Source: Caprella mutica (taxonomy: Eukaryota > Arthropoda > Malacostraca > Amphipoda > Caprellidae). Taken from it: a stretch of DNA of 64,000 bases. Shown here piece by piece: positions 30,629 to 41,199 of this stretch. Made by a program: the position numbers and the translations under genes. The notes beneath the pieces are model-generated. The model was not told the DNA's origin. It saw only the letters and a list, made by a program, of their open reading frames with translations, and ran no database searches. The stretch's first letter is position 1, and each line of letters opens with the position of its first letter. The DNA is taken from contig CANNZV010002357.1 in assembly GCA_947561585.1 (NCBI GenBank), forward strand, positions 27,124 to 91,123, read 5' to 3'.

Positions 30629-33561
30629 TATTAGTTATTTCCATTAGTTGTTTCCATTAGTTGTTTCCATTAGTTATTTCCATTAGTTATTTCCATTAGT
30701 TGTTTCCATTAGTTGTTTCCATTAGTTGTTTCCATTAGTTATTTCCATTAGTTGTTTCCATTAGTTGTTTCCATTAGTTGTTTCCATTAGTTGTTTCCAT
30801 TAGTTATTTCCATTAGTTATTTCCATTAGTTGTTTCCATTAGTTGTTTCCATTAGTTGTTTCCATTAGTTGTTTCCATTAGTTATTTCCATTAGTTATTT
30901 CCATTAATTGTTTCCATTAGTTGTTTCTATTAAATATTTCCATTAGTTTTTTCCATTAGTTTTTTCCATTAGTTGTTTCCATTAGTTGTTTCGATTAGTT
31001 GTTTCCATTAGTTGTTTCCATTAGTTATTTCCATTAGTTGTTTCCATTAGTTGTTTCCGTTAGTTATTTCCATTAGTTATTTCCATTAGTTATTTCCATT
31101 AGTTGTTTCCATTAGTTGTTTCCATTAGTTGTTTCCATTAGTTGTTTCCATTAGTTATTTCCATTAGTTATTTCCATTAGTTATTTCCATTAGTTATTTC
31201 CATTAGTTGTTTCCATTAGTTGTTTCCATTAGTTGTTTCCATTAGTTGTTTCCATTAGTTGTTTCCATAAGTTATTTCCATTAATTATTTCCATTAGTTA
31301 TTACCATTAGTTATTTCCATTAGTTATTACCATTAGTTATTTCCAATAGTTATTTTCATTAGTTATTACCATTAGTTATTTCCATTAGTTATTTCCATTA
31401 GTTCGTTCCATTAGTTGTTTACATTATTTGTTTGCATTAATTGTTTCTATTTGTTGTTTCCATTAAACGTTTCCATTAGTTGTTTCCATTAGTTTTTTCC
31501 ATTAGTTGTTTCCATTAGTTGTTTCCATTAGTTGTTTCCATTAGTTGTTTCCATTAGTTAGTTCCATTAGTTAGTTCCATTAATTGTTTCCATTAGTTGT
31601 TTCCATTACATGTTTCCATTAGTTGTTTCCATTAGTTGTTTCCATTAGTTGTTTACATTAGTTATTTCCATTAGTTGTTTACATTAATTGTTTCCATTAG
31701 TTGTTTCCATTAGTTGTTTCCATTAGTTATTTCCACTAGTTATTTCCATTAGTTGTTTCCATTAGTTGTTTCCATTAGTTGTTTCCATTAGTTATTTCCA
31801 TTAGTTATATCCATTAGTTGTTTCCATTAGTTATTTCCATTAGTTATTTCCATTAGTTGTTTCCATTAGTTGTTTCCATTATTGTTTCCATTAGTTATTT
31901 CCATTAGTTGTTTCCATTAGTTGTTTCCATTAGTTGTTTCCATTAGTTATTTCCATTAGTTATTTCCATTAGTTGTTTCCATTAGTTGTTTCTATTAAAT
32001 ATTTCCATTAGTTATTTCCATTAGTTGTTTCCATTAGTTGTTTCCATTAGTTATTTCCATTAGTTGTTTCGATTAGTTGTTTCCATTAGCTGTTTCCATT
32101 AGTTATTTCCATTAGTTGTTTCCATTAGTTGTTTCCATTAGTTGTTTCCATTAGTTGTTTCCATTAGTTGTTTCCATTAGTTGTTTCCATTAGTTGTTTC
32201 CATTAGTTGTTTCCGTTAGTTGTTTCCGTTAGTTATTTCCATTAGTTGTTTCCATTAGTTGTTTCCATTAGTTGTTTCCATTAGTTGTTTCCATTAGTTA
32301 TTTCCATTAGTTGTTTCCATTAGTTGTTTCCATTTTTGTTTCCATTAGTTGTTTCCATTAGTTGTTTCCATTAGTTTTTTCCATTAGTTATTTCCATAAG
32401 TTATTTCCATTAATTATTTCCATTAATTATTTCCGTTAGTTATTACCATTAGTTATTTCCATTAGTTGTTTCCATTTTTGTTTCCATTAGTTGTTTCCAT
32501 TAGTTGTTTCCATTAGTTGTTTCCATTAGTTATTTCCATAAGTTATTTCCATTAATTATTTCCATTAGTTATTTCCATTAGTTATTTCCATTAGTTATTA
32601 CCATTAGTTATTTCCAATAGTTGTTTACATTAATTGTTTATATTAGTTGTTTCCATTAAACGTTTCCATTAGTTGTTTCCATTAGTTGTTTCCATTAGTT
32701 GTTTCCATTAGTTGTTTCCATTAGTTGTTTCCATTAGTTGTATCCATTAGTTGTTTCCATTAGTTGTTTCCATTAGTTGTTTCCATTAGTTAGTTCCATT
32801 AGTTAGTTCCATTAATTGTTTCCATTAGTTGTTTCCATTAGATGTTTCCATTAGTTGTTTCCATTAGTTGTTTCCATTAGTTGTTTACATTAGTTGTTTA
32901 CATTAGTTATTTCCATTAGTTGTTTACATTAATTGTTTCCATTAGTTGTTTCCATTAGTTGTTTCCATTAGTTGTTACCATTAGTTGTTACCATTATTTG
33001 TTACCATTAGTTGTTTCCATTAGTTGTTTCCATTAGTTGTTTCCATTAGTTGTTACCATTAGTTGTTACCATTATTTGTTACTATTATTTGTTACCATTA
33101 GTTATTTCCATTAGTTATTACCATTAGTTGTTTCCATTAGTTATTTCCATTAGTTGTTTCCATTAGTTATCACAATTAGTTGTTTCCATTAGTTATTTCC
33201 ATTAGTTATTTCCATTAGTTATTACCATTAGTTATTACCATTAGTTATTTCCATTAGTTATTTCCATTAGTTATTTCCATTATTTATTACCATTAGTTAT
33301 TACCATTAGTTATTACCATTAGTTATTACCATTAGTTATTACCATTGGTTATTACCATTGGTTATTACCATTGGTTATTACCATTGGTTATTACCATTGG
33401 TTATTACCATTAGTTATTTCCATTAGTTATTACCATTAGTTATTACCATTGGTTATTACCATTGGTTATTACCATTGGTTATTACCATTGGTTATTACCA
33501 TTGGTTATTACCATTGGTTATTACCATTAGTTATTTCCATTAGTTATTACCATTAGTTATA
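30629..33561. repeat. 13-bp minisatellite, about 225 copies (2.9 kb)
   Basis: Unit TTTCCATTAGTTG with subtypes TTTCCATTAGTTA, TTACCATTAGTTA and TTACCATTGGTTA; the last two are concentrated at the right end. The array stops where the 3' flank of the non-LTR element begins. Confidence 0.97.
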
Positions 33562-33763
33562 GTGGGGTGACATATGTAACGCTTTCTTCGCGATTGAATA
33601 TCAAGTATTAATTCTGCGTTAATTTTAATTTAAGTTTTATTAGAGGTTATTTACAAGGTTCATAGACTCCAGTCCAGTCCAGTATCTTGTTGGGTATAGG
33701 CTTCTCAACGCCACCCAGGACTAACGGTATAGAGGCTCCACCCCCACCGTCAGCCCCCCACAC

Positions 33764-36700
33764 CTATATTCCACCACCCTGTGATCTTCCTCTCTCTGCC
33801 CAAGCCTCCTCCAAGTAGGCCTTCATCCCATCTCCCTTCTCCCCAAAACACAAAACCTGCTCCACACTCTCCACTCCATATCTTACTCTCAAGTCCCTCA
33901 GACCTTCACACTCAACCAAAAAATGTTCCAACGTCTCCTCCCCCAACTCACACACGCCACAAACTGTCTCACCTCCCACAAACCTCCTCCTCCAATTCAA
34001 CCTGAGACAGTCCGTCCTTGCTCTGAACAGCAACACCGATCCCCACCCATTATCATAGCAACTTTCCCCTCCTATCCTCTCCTTCATCTCATAATAATAC
34101 CTCAAAGTATGCTTCCCTCTCACCTCCTCTCGCCATCTTCCATGTTCCCACTCATTTATCCTTTCCACAATCTGCTCCCTGGACATGTCTCTCACCTGCT
34201 GTCTGTCAAGTCCCACCTCCTCCATGTACCCACCAACTAATCTAAACCATCCACCATTTCCTCCCCTCACATCACCAGCATCAACTATCCTCCTCAGCAA
34301 CCCATTCTCACCCTCCATCATATGCTTCAAAAACAAAATCTTCCCCTTCATGTCTCTAGGAGTCACTCCAGAGCAACCTACCTCTCCCTGTAGAGCCGCT
34401 GAGGCGGCATATCCAGGTGCTCCCAGAATTTTCCTCCAGACTCCATTTTCCACCCGCTGCATTCTCTCTCTCTCTCCCTTCCTCCACACCATCACATCTC
34501 CTCCACTCAAAACTCCCGGCAGAACCACACTCTTCCAAAACACCTTCCCTATTGTCATCCTCTCGCACGCTCTGGACACCACAGAAAAAGTAAGGTTGCT
34601 CATCTTCTCTGCCAGCTTCAACTTCCTCTCCCTATTCTCTCTAAAACAGTCACGCTTGGACACCACTTCCATTCCCAAATATCTCATCCTGTCCACAACC
34701 TCCACTCCCCCCACCATTCCGCCATCTGGTTTCTCCCCATTAAATACCATGCATACCGTCTTCCTTTTATTAATTCTCATTCCAAATCCTTCCGCCACCC
34801 CAGCCAGCCTCCCCACCATCTCCCCAGCCTCACCCACACTACCCGCCATCAACAACCCATCATCCGCATAGAACAGAACTGGAATATACATTCCTCTCAC
34901 TCTGCATCCCAACCCTCCCCTAACAATTCTCTCAATCAGTATCCCCACAACCATCAAGAAAAGTTGCGGGGACCCAGTGCAGCCTTGTCTGATGCCCCTT
35001 CCTATCTCCGTATCACCCATCTTTCTGCCTTCCCTCCAAATCTCAGTCCCATCACCCCTATACAAATTGACCACCACATCTATCACTCTAGGGTCACATT
35101 TGTAATATTTCAGCGCTGTGACCAAAGCCCCCCTATCCACCCTATCAAAAGCCTTCTCAAAATCTACAGCCACCACTACCAAACTTTCTTTTAACCTATA
35201 CTTCTCCTCCACGCACCATCCCAACAAAAACAAATTCTCCTCCATTCTCCTGCCCTCCGTAAAACCCGCCTGCATGTAACCAACTCTCGCATCATTCATC
35301 ACCTGTCCCACCAGACGCTCCTTCAACACCCCCATGAACACCTTATACCCCACATTTGTCAAAGCTATTGGTCTGTGCTCATTTACAGTTGGTCTTTGAG
35401 CTTTTGGTACCATGCAGGTTTTGGATTTCTTCCAGCTCCCACTCACCTGCCCCGACTCCAACATCCTATTGAAAGCTCCAGTCACCCTTCCCATGCATCC
35501 CTCACTATCTGCTATCGCTCTGTACATTTCTCCCTTTATCTTATCTGGACCTCCCTGCTTATGGCTCTTCAACTTCCCTATCCTTTTTTTCACCTCTTCT
35601 TCACTCAATGTAACAACCTTCATCCATCTCTCAACTCCCTCCAACCTCCCCAACCTAGGTATCTGCAGCCTCCCCTCCTCTCTCAATGCTCTGTCTCTAT
35701 CCTCATCCTGCCTAATACCCTCCTCCCATTCTCTAACATATTGTTCCCTAACATTTGCTGTCCACACATCTTCCACTACATTTTCCCCAGCTTGGTATAG
35801 CTCAGACCAGTAGCCCATCATCTCTTCCGCCTCATCCTCCGGCTCAATCTTTTCTCCATCTGCATTATACAGTCTCTTTTTCTTCTTATTATTATTTTCT
35901 CCCTTCAATTTTCTAATCATCTCCCACATCTTATTTCTACTTCTATCCTCCTTTACCTCTTGTGCGACTCGTTTCTCATGCATCCCCTTTGCTTCTCTCA
36001 CCATCTTTCCCACTGTAGCCTTTTGCTCTCTGTATAGTATCCACAATCTTTCTCTTTCTGCTCCTTCCACGCCTCTCCTTTGTCTATTTATTTCTCTTCT
36101 TCTCCTTATACCTCTCTCAATGTCATCATTCATCCACGGTGGATTTATCTTTACATTACCTCCAACTTTCTTTCTCACCTTCCTCTTCAAACAGTCTTCC
36201 GCTTTCTCCCTCATCACTTCCTCAATTTCATCTACTCTCAGCTCACCCCTCGCCATAAGTGCCATTTCCACCTCCTCAGCATATCTCCTCATCTTATCAT
36301 GATCATTCACCTTATAAAACTCGTGTTCTTCCCATCTCTCGCACTCTCTCTCTCTCCTCCCCACTCCAAAACTAGCACTCATGTAACAATGATCTGAAAG
36401 ATCAAATCTCTCCTTCTCCTCATCTATCACCATTCCCCTAAACTTTTCAAACATCCATTCATTCACCAGATAAAAGTCAATAACACTTCTGATGTCACCC
36501 TGTACTCTAGTGCTCTCTCCAATACATCTCTCATCTACATTCAGAATAGACAAGTTCCACCTCTGCACAAACTCCAGCATCAACTCACCTTTCCAATTCC
36601 TATCTTGTCCACCCAAGAAACCAACATGTCCATTGAAATCACCTATCACCAACACCGGCACCTGGTCCCACCAACGTCCCATTACTTCGTCCATTTTGCC

Positions 36701-37093
36701 ATATATTCCCCTGTTTCTTTCCCTCTCAGTTACATCCAAATACACCATCATGCAAATAAACTGAAAATCACCTATCTTCACCTTCACCACCAGCACATCT
36801 CCACATCCACCCTCCATCTCTTCCATCTCCATCTCTCCTCCCCTGTACATCAGCATCATTCCTCCTCCTTTCTTATCCTTAACTTCTCTCATTCTACATA
36901 TATGTTCAATTCCCTGAGCTCTTTCCACCCTCACATACTTCTCATGGGTCTCAATCACTCCCACCAAAGATAGCCTTCCTCCCACTCTATTTTCCTCAAC
37001 TATTTCAGACAGCCGAAGCATCTTTAAATCAGTCAGACCCTGCACATTAATAAATTCTACACTTAGACATCCCTCTCCTTCCCTATCCTTATT
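33764..37093 (-). CDS. Retrotransposon endonuclease/reverse transcriptase (ORF2)
   Basis: The frame is uninterrupted over about 1,100 codons. Numbering from the Val of NVQGLTDLKM as 1, the AP-endonuclease shows INVQGL just before residue 1, VLVIGDFNGH (131-140) and LSDHCYM (216-222). The RT has VAVDFEKAFDRVD (625-637), IRQGCTGSPQLF (685-696) and FYADDGLLMA (725-734). A C-terminal knuckle C-x2-C-x8-H-x4-C covers residues 1029-1046. It follows ORF1 in the same frame after a single TGA. The first in-frame ATG (37019-37021) lies downstream of the conserved endonuclease start INVQGL, so stop readthrough or a non-AUG start would be needed for a complete enzyme. It reverse-transcribes and integrates the element's own RNA. 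The clade is not assigned. Confidence 0.88.
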   Translation of the reverse strand, partial: NKDREGEGCLSVEFINVQGLTDLKMLRLSEIVEENRVGGRLSLVGVIETHEKYVRVERAQGIEHICRMREVKDKKGGGMMLMYRGGEMEMEEMEGGCGDVLVVKVKIGDFQFICMMVYLDVTERERNRGIYGKMDEVMGRWWDQVPVLVIGDFNGHVGFLGGQDRNWKGELMLEFVQRWNLSILNVDERCIGESTRVQGDIRSVIDFYLVNEWMFEKFRGMVIDEEKERFDLSDHCYMSASFGVGRRERECERWEEHEFYKVNDHDKMRRYAEEVEMALMARGELRVDEIEEVMREKAEDCLKRKVRKKVGGNVKINPPWMNDDIERGIRRRREINRQRRGVEGAERERLWILYREQKATVGKMVREAKGMHEKRVAQEVKEDRSRNKMWEMIRKLKGENNNKKKKRLYNADGEKIEPEDEAEEMMGYWSELYQAGENVVEDVWTANVREQYVREWEEGIRQDEDRDRALREEGRLQIPRLGRLEGVERWMKVVTLSEEEVKKRIGKLKSHKQGGPDKIKGEMYRAIADSEGCMGRVTGAFNRMLESGQVSGSWKKSKTCMVPKAQRPTVNEHRPIALTNVGYKVFMGVLKERLVGQVMNDARVGYMQAGFTEGRRMEENLFLLGWCVEEKYRLKESLVVVAVDFEKAFDRVDRGALVTALKYYKCDPRVIDVVVNLYRGDGTEIWREGRKMGDTEIGRGIRQGCTGSPQLFLMVVGILIERIVRGGLGCRVRGMYIPVLFYADDGLLMAGSVGEAGEMVGRLAGVAEGFGMRINKRKTVCMVFNGEKPDGGMVGGVEVVDRMRYLGMEVVSKRDCFRENRERKLKLAEKMSNLTFSVVSRACERMTIGKVFWKSVVLPGVLSGGDVMVWRKGERERMQRVENGVWRKILGAPGYAASAALQGEVGCSGVTPRDMKGKILFLKHMMEGENGLLRRIVDAGDVRGGNGGWFRLVGGYMEEVGLDRQQVRDMSREQIVERINEWEHGRWREEVRGKHTLRYYYEMKERIGGESCYDNGWGSVLLFRARTDCLRLNWRRRFVGGETVCGVCELGEETLEHFLVECEGLRDLRVRYGVESVEQVLCFGEKGDGMKAYLEEAWAERGRSQGGGI

Positions 37094-38407
37094 TCACTGC
37101 TTCCTATCATTGTTGTTAATTTCCTTCTGTTCCTCTGTTTGGCCGTTCCCTCCCTGGACATGCTCCTCCCTTCCTTGATTTCTCTCATTTCTCATTTGAT
37201 TTCCACCATTTCTACCTCTATCTCTTTCATCCCTCCGCTCACTCTCCTCTCCTTCTCTATGTTCCTCCTCTCCGTCCTCAACCCCTCTCTTACTACCCTT
37301 AACAGTGTTCCTTTCCTTAATTTGACCCTTATTTATGTACAGGTTTTCCTCACCTCTATCCCTTCTTCTCCTCAACTCCTCTCTCAGTTTCCTATCTTTG
37401 ATTCTTTCCTTCAGTGACAGATCAGGAGCTATCATTACTCTTCTTTTCTCAACATCCTCAGAATTCCTCAGATATTTCCCCCTAGCTACTACTGCCCATT
37501 TCTGTCCTACTGTTCTCATCTTTACCAGAATAGGATTTGGAATACCCCTCTCATTTCTCTCACCAGTTGTTCTTCCCTTTCCTTGCTTCAGTCTAGTCAC
37601 CTCTTCAATTTCTAAGTCTCTCAGTCCCATATTCTTTTCAAACAGCTCTCCACATAAATCTTCATCACTCTGGTTAGACTCCTTTAATCCATGAATAATT
37701 AAGTTTCTCTCTCTTTTTGCAATCTCCTCACCATCTTTCACCTCCTCCCTGACTTTCCCCACCAACTTCTCTTCAATATTGCACATAATCTCACCCTTCA
37801 TTTCTTCTCTAACTTTGCCAACAAATTTCTCCTCAATGTTCCCCATTATCTCTCCTTTTACCTCCTGGACAATTTCTATCTTTTCCCTCTTTAGGGTTCC
37901 AAACTTATCCCCAAATTTCACAACCATCTTCTCAAACAAGCTTTCTTGCATTCTCCCCACTATTTCACCTTGAATCTCATCTAAAATCTCCACCTTCAGA
38001 CCTGCAATCCTTGATTCCATTTTTTTCAGAGTTTTTAGAATCTCTTTATTCTCCTTTTTAATCTTATCATTCTCCTCCTATAACCTGATCATTTTCTCGC
38101 CTGCTTCTCTGCACTTCCTACAGACCCACACTGCTCCCCCTTTATCCTTTTCATACATTTCATAAGTTTTCTCATTCAACCCTCCACACTTAATATGGTG
38201 CCAGCCAGAACATACCTCACACATAATTCCCGCTTGCCCATCCTTTACCTTCTTTGCACACCCTATACACATATCAGATACAGAGACTTCTGGTTCCCCA
38301 CTCACGATCACAGAGTAGGTGGAACCAAAGGCCTCAGGAGGCTTACCTGGATCCCGGGGCTCACCCTTCTGCCGATGCCTGGGCGGCGTTCTCGACATTG
38401 AAGACAT
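37094..38407 (-). CDS. Retrotransposon ORF1 with PHD finger and coiled coil, one in-frame TAG
   Basis: It begins MSSMSRTPPRHRQKGEPRDP. A PHD-type C4HC3 zinc finger spans about residues 47-104 (CIGC, CEVCSGWHHIKC, VWVCRKC). After EKMIRL an in-frame TAG (38078-38080) occurs; the same frame continues through a Lys/Glu-rich coiled coil (EENDKIKKENKEILKTLKKM) with repeated GEIMGNIEEKFVGKVREE-type units. Then comes an RRM-like segment starting NLIIHGLKES and a basic, Arg/Glu/Asn-rich tail ending at TGA (37094-37096). ORF1 proteins of this kind coat the element's RNA. The amber codon may be a mutation that kills this copy, or a recoded site. Confidence 0.8.
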
Positions 38408-38460
38408 CTTATAGCCTATAGGTAGTCTTCAGTCTTCACATAAATTTCAACAAATCATAG

Positions 38461-39410
38461 AAAACACCACACGACTTCTTTCACTGTGATTAATATAGCG
38501 TTCACTTATAAATAATTGAGAGAGCTGCGCACGTCTTATCTATCGCCAATTCACAAAGGTACGGGAATACTTGCTATAACAGGTTAAACGAATTGAATAA
38601 TACAACAACTTCAAAGTGTTACTATGAACTGCATCCACCAAGTCTTCAGACAATTTTAAAAATTAATTAATATTTTTTATAAAAGTGCTATCAAAATAAT
38701 TCTCCTACATGCTAATTAGTTATTAGGTATTAAATTTTTAAATAAAATATACTTTTTTAATTTCAGAAAACCTAGTCATAATTTATTTTATTAAAAAATA
38801 AATAATAACTGATTAGGTAATACTTTGAAGAACTATTTTGATCAATCCCTACGAAAAATAAATAATTTTTAAAGTGAAAGTACTTATACACTGTATAGGT
38901 ACCTACCTACCTATTAATTTTGTACACAGTAATCAGTAGGTAGGTAGGTACCTATAGGCTATAAAAATAAGTAAAATTAGTAACCTAAATAATTGTTATA
39001 GCATTGCAGTGTCATAAAACTTATGTTACAAATAATTGACATTTTATATTATTTATTTCTTATGTTATTATTACAATATTATGTGTGTAATAATTTTAAG
39101 AAGAGTAATAAACGCTGATGAAAATTTTAACCAGTGCCCCATCATATTTAAACTCACAAGGTGTTTGTAGCATCCTGACATTCGGGTTTTTATCCATTAA
39201 CAAGCGAAAAAATAATAATATTGAAATATTTTCATACCACTCGATAGATTATTAAATTTAAAAGAGTTCTAGCTTTGGACCCACATTGTAAATTTATAGT
39301 TTAAGAGATATTCATAACGAAACACTGCAATTTTTTTTTTTTCAAAGAGGGTAGCACACTAATTTTCGGAGTTCATTGCAGTTAGTTTATTATCCATTTG
39401 CAAGCGAAAC
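38461..39410. other. AT-rich stretch with a 20-bp hairpin
   Basis: No gene was seen. A perfect inverted repeat of 20 bp (38894-38913 with 38937-38956, beginning TATAGGTACCTACC) encloses a 23-nt loop. The phrase ATCCATTNNCAAGCGAAA recurs near 39196 and 39391. Confidence 0.55.
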
Positions 39411-39417
39411 ACTCAGG

Positions 39418-40075
39418 ATCAAAAGAACACACCAAGAATCATCAGGACACACTTAGTATTTTCGGGACACACTTAGGATCATCAGGACACACATAGGATC
39501 ATCAGGACACACATAGGATCATCAGGACACACATAGGATCATCAGGACACACATAGGATCATCAGGACACACATAGGATCATCAGGACACACATAGGATC
39601 ATCAGGACACACATAGGATCATCAGGACACACATAGGATCATCAGGACACACATAGAATCATCAGGACACACTTAGGATAATCAAGACACACATAGGATC
39701 ATCAGGACACACTTAGTATCATCAGGACACACTTAGGATCACTAGGACACACTTAGGATCATCATGACACACTAAGGATCATCAGGACACACTTAGGATC
39801 ATCATGACACACTAAGGATCATCAGGACACACATAGGATCATCAGGACACACATAGGATCATCAGGACACACATAGGATCATCAGGACACACATAGGATC
39901 ATCAGGACACACATAGAATCATCAGGACACACTTAGGATAATCAAGACACACATAGGATCATCAGGACACACTTAGTATCATCAGGACACACTTAGGATC
40001 ACTAGGACACACTTAGGATCATCATGACACACTAAGGATCATCAGAACACTCTTAGGATCAATAGGACACACATC
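39418..40075. repeat. 20-bp minisatellite, about 33 copies
   Basis: Tandem ATCAGGACACACATAGGATC, with ACTTAGGATC and ACTAAGGATC subtypes. A block of about 300 bp is duplicated inside the array (the run from ATAGAATC to ACTAGGACAC near 39650 recurs near 39910). It is the reverse complement of the 26.8-27.0 kb unit. Confidence 0.95.
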
Positions 40076-40079
40076 AAGA

Positions 40080-40750
40080 GGACACACGTATAGCAACAAG
40101 TGACGCATAGGAATAGAGAAGACACATATAAATAGAGAACATACATAGAAACAAGGAGACACCTGAAAACAATAAAACACACTTGATTTTGTAACAGATA
40201 TATAGAAAGTAAAATTACTCTAGAGAATTAATGTAGTCTGCAATAGCTTAGGTAGTAACAAATTTTCTAATTTTTTGTCTCATATTTGGATATTTAATAG
40301 ATTGTTAATTAATATAAATAAACTTTAGGATATATAAATAGAAAGACGGTATCCAACATACAACTATTGGTCATAAAATTCATTGTCAGATCCAGGTTTC
40401 CACCCTTCTCCTGATGATGAATAGACATCTTTCTATTCGAAAGCTTGATATCTGAAAAAACTTTCAACGCAGAGTTTAAATAACCTCTAATAATATGAAA
40501 TTCCCGTTGAGTTTGAATCTTTTCAATTTAATTTAAGTCCTATTTACTTTCCTCCATATCCACAAAAATAAAAATAATACAAATATATATTTATTTTAAA
40601 TAATAATAATCTTCAAAAATACAAACATTAAATGATTGATGATATTGATATCTAGGGTAGCAAATGAGTCATACTTATAATGTAGATACAATATTCCTAA
40701 AAAAAATATTATTTGTTTAAAATGAGTCAACGTGCGGGAAAGTCATTAAC
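40080..40750. other. AT-rich stretch, nothing recognised
   Basis: Decayed copies of the 20-bp unit trail off near 40180. The segment around 40475 (TTAAATAACCTCTAATAA) resembles, in inverted form, the 3' flank of the non-LTR element near 33640, but too weakly to define an element. Confidence 0.4.
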
Positions 40751-41199
40751 TCTCGCACACGAGCGTTCTGTGCCGTCCGGCAGAGGGACGGAAAATTCTG
40801 AACGCAGGGTAATGCGTTCCCTTGACGGCTGATGACTGCCGCATTACCAGTCATTTCTATTAAATCTACGGGAGGATGCGCTCACGGACGGTTTTTTATT
40901 AAACATAAAATAAATAAATTTTTGTCCCTACATTTTAACAGTCTGTGAGTTATTACAAAGAAATAATAAAATGAGAAAACAAAGTTAATTCAGGTATTTC
41001 TTCATCAATCAAGCCCTTTTGAAGTTAATATAAACTTTTTGAATGAATATGTACCGATACGTATTGGTAACCGATATACGTGCCAATAACAATTACTTTA
41101 AAATTTTGATCCGTTTAGGTATAGTGTGACTATTGTTAGATAGCTAACAGTATGACTAATTAGGTATAGTGTGACTAGTTAGATAGCCCACAGTGTAAC

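Larger units (their letters stand above)
33562..38460 (-). mobile_element. Near full-length non-LTR retrotransposon
   Basis: A purine-rich minus-strand coding region of 4644 nt (38407 to 33764) encodes PHD finger, coiled coil, nucleic-acid-binding ORF1 domain, AP endonuclease, reverse transcriptase and a C-terminal zinc knuckle. Its base and codon use contrast sharply with the AT-rich surroundings. The 3' flank (33562-33763) has no evident poly(A) or simple tail before the 13-bp array, so the 3' end is not located precisely. Confidence 0.85.

Noticed and set aside
33781..37973. Plus-strand Ser/Pro/Leu-rich frames opposite the retrotransposon
   Set aside because: They are mirror readings of the purine-rich ORF1/ORF2 codons and show no family motif.
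26838..40075. Minisatellites as CRISPR arrays
   Set aside because: Units are strictly head to tail without unique spacers, no cas genes exist, and the surroundings are eukaryotic.
33562..40545. Terminal repeats around the retrotransposon (33.6 kb against 40.5 kb)
   Set aside because: The shared words (for example ATTAGAGGTTATTTA in inverted form) are too short and diverged to define LTR or Penelope-type repeats.
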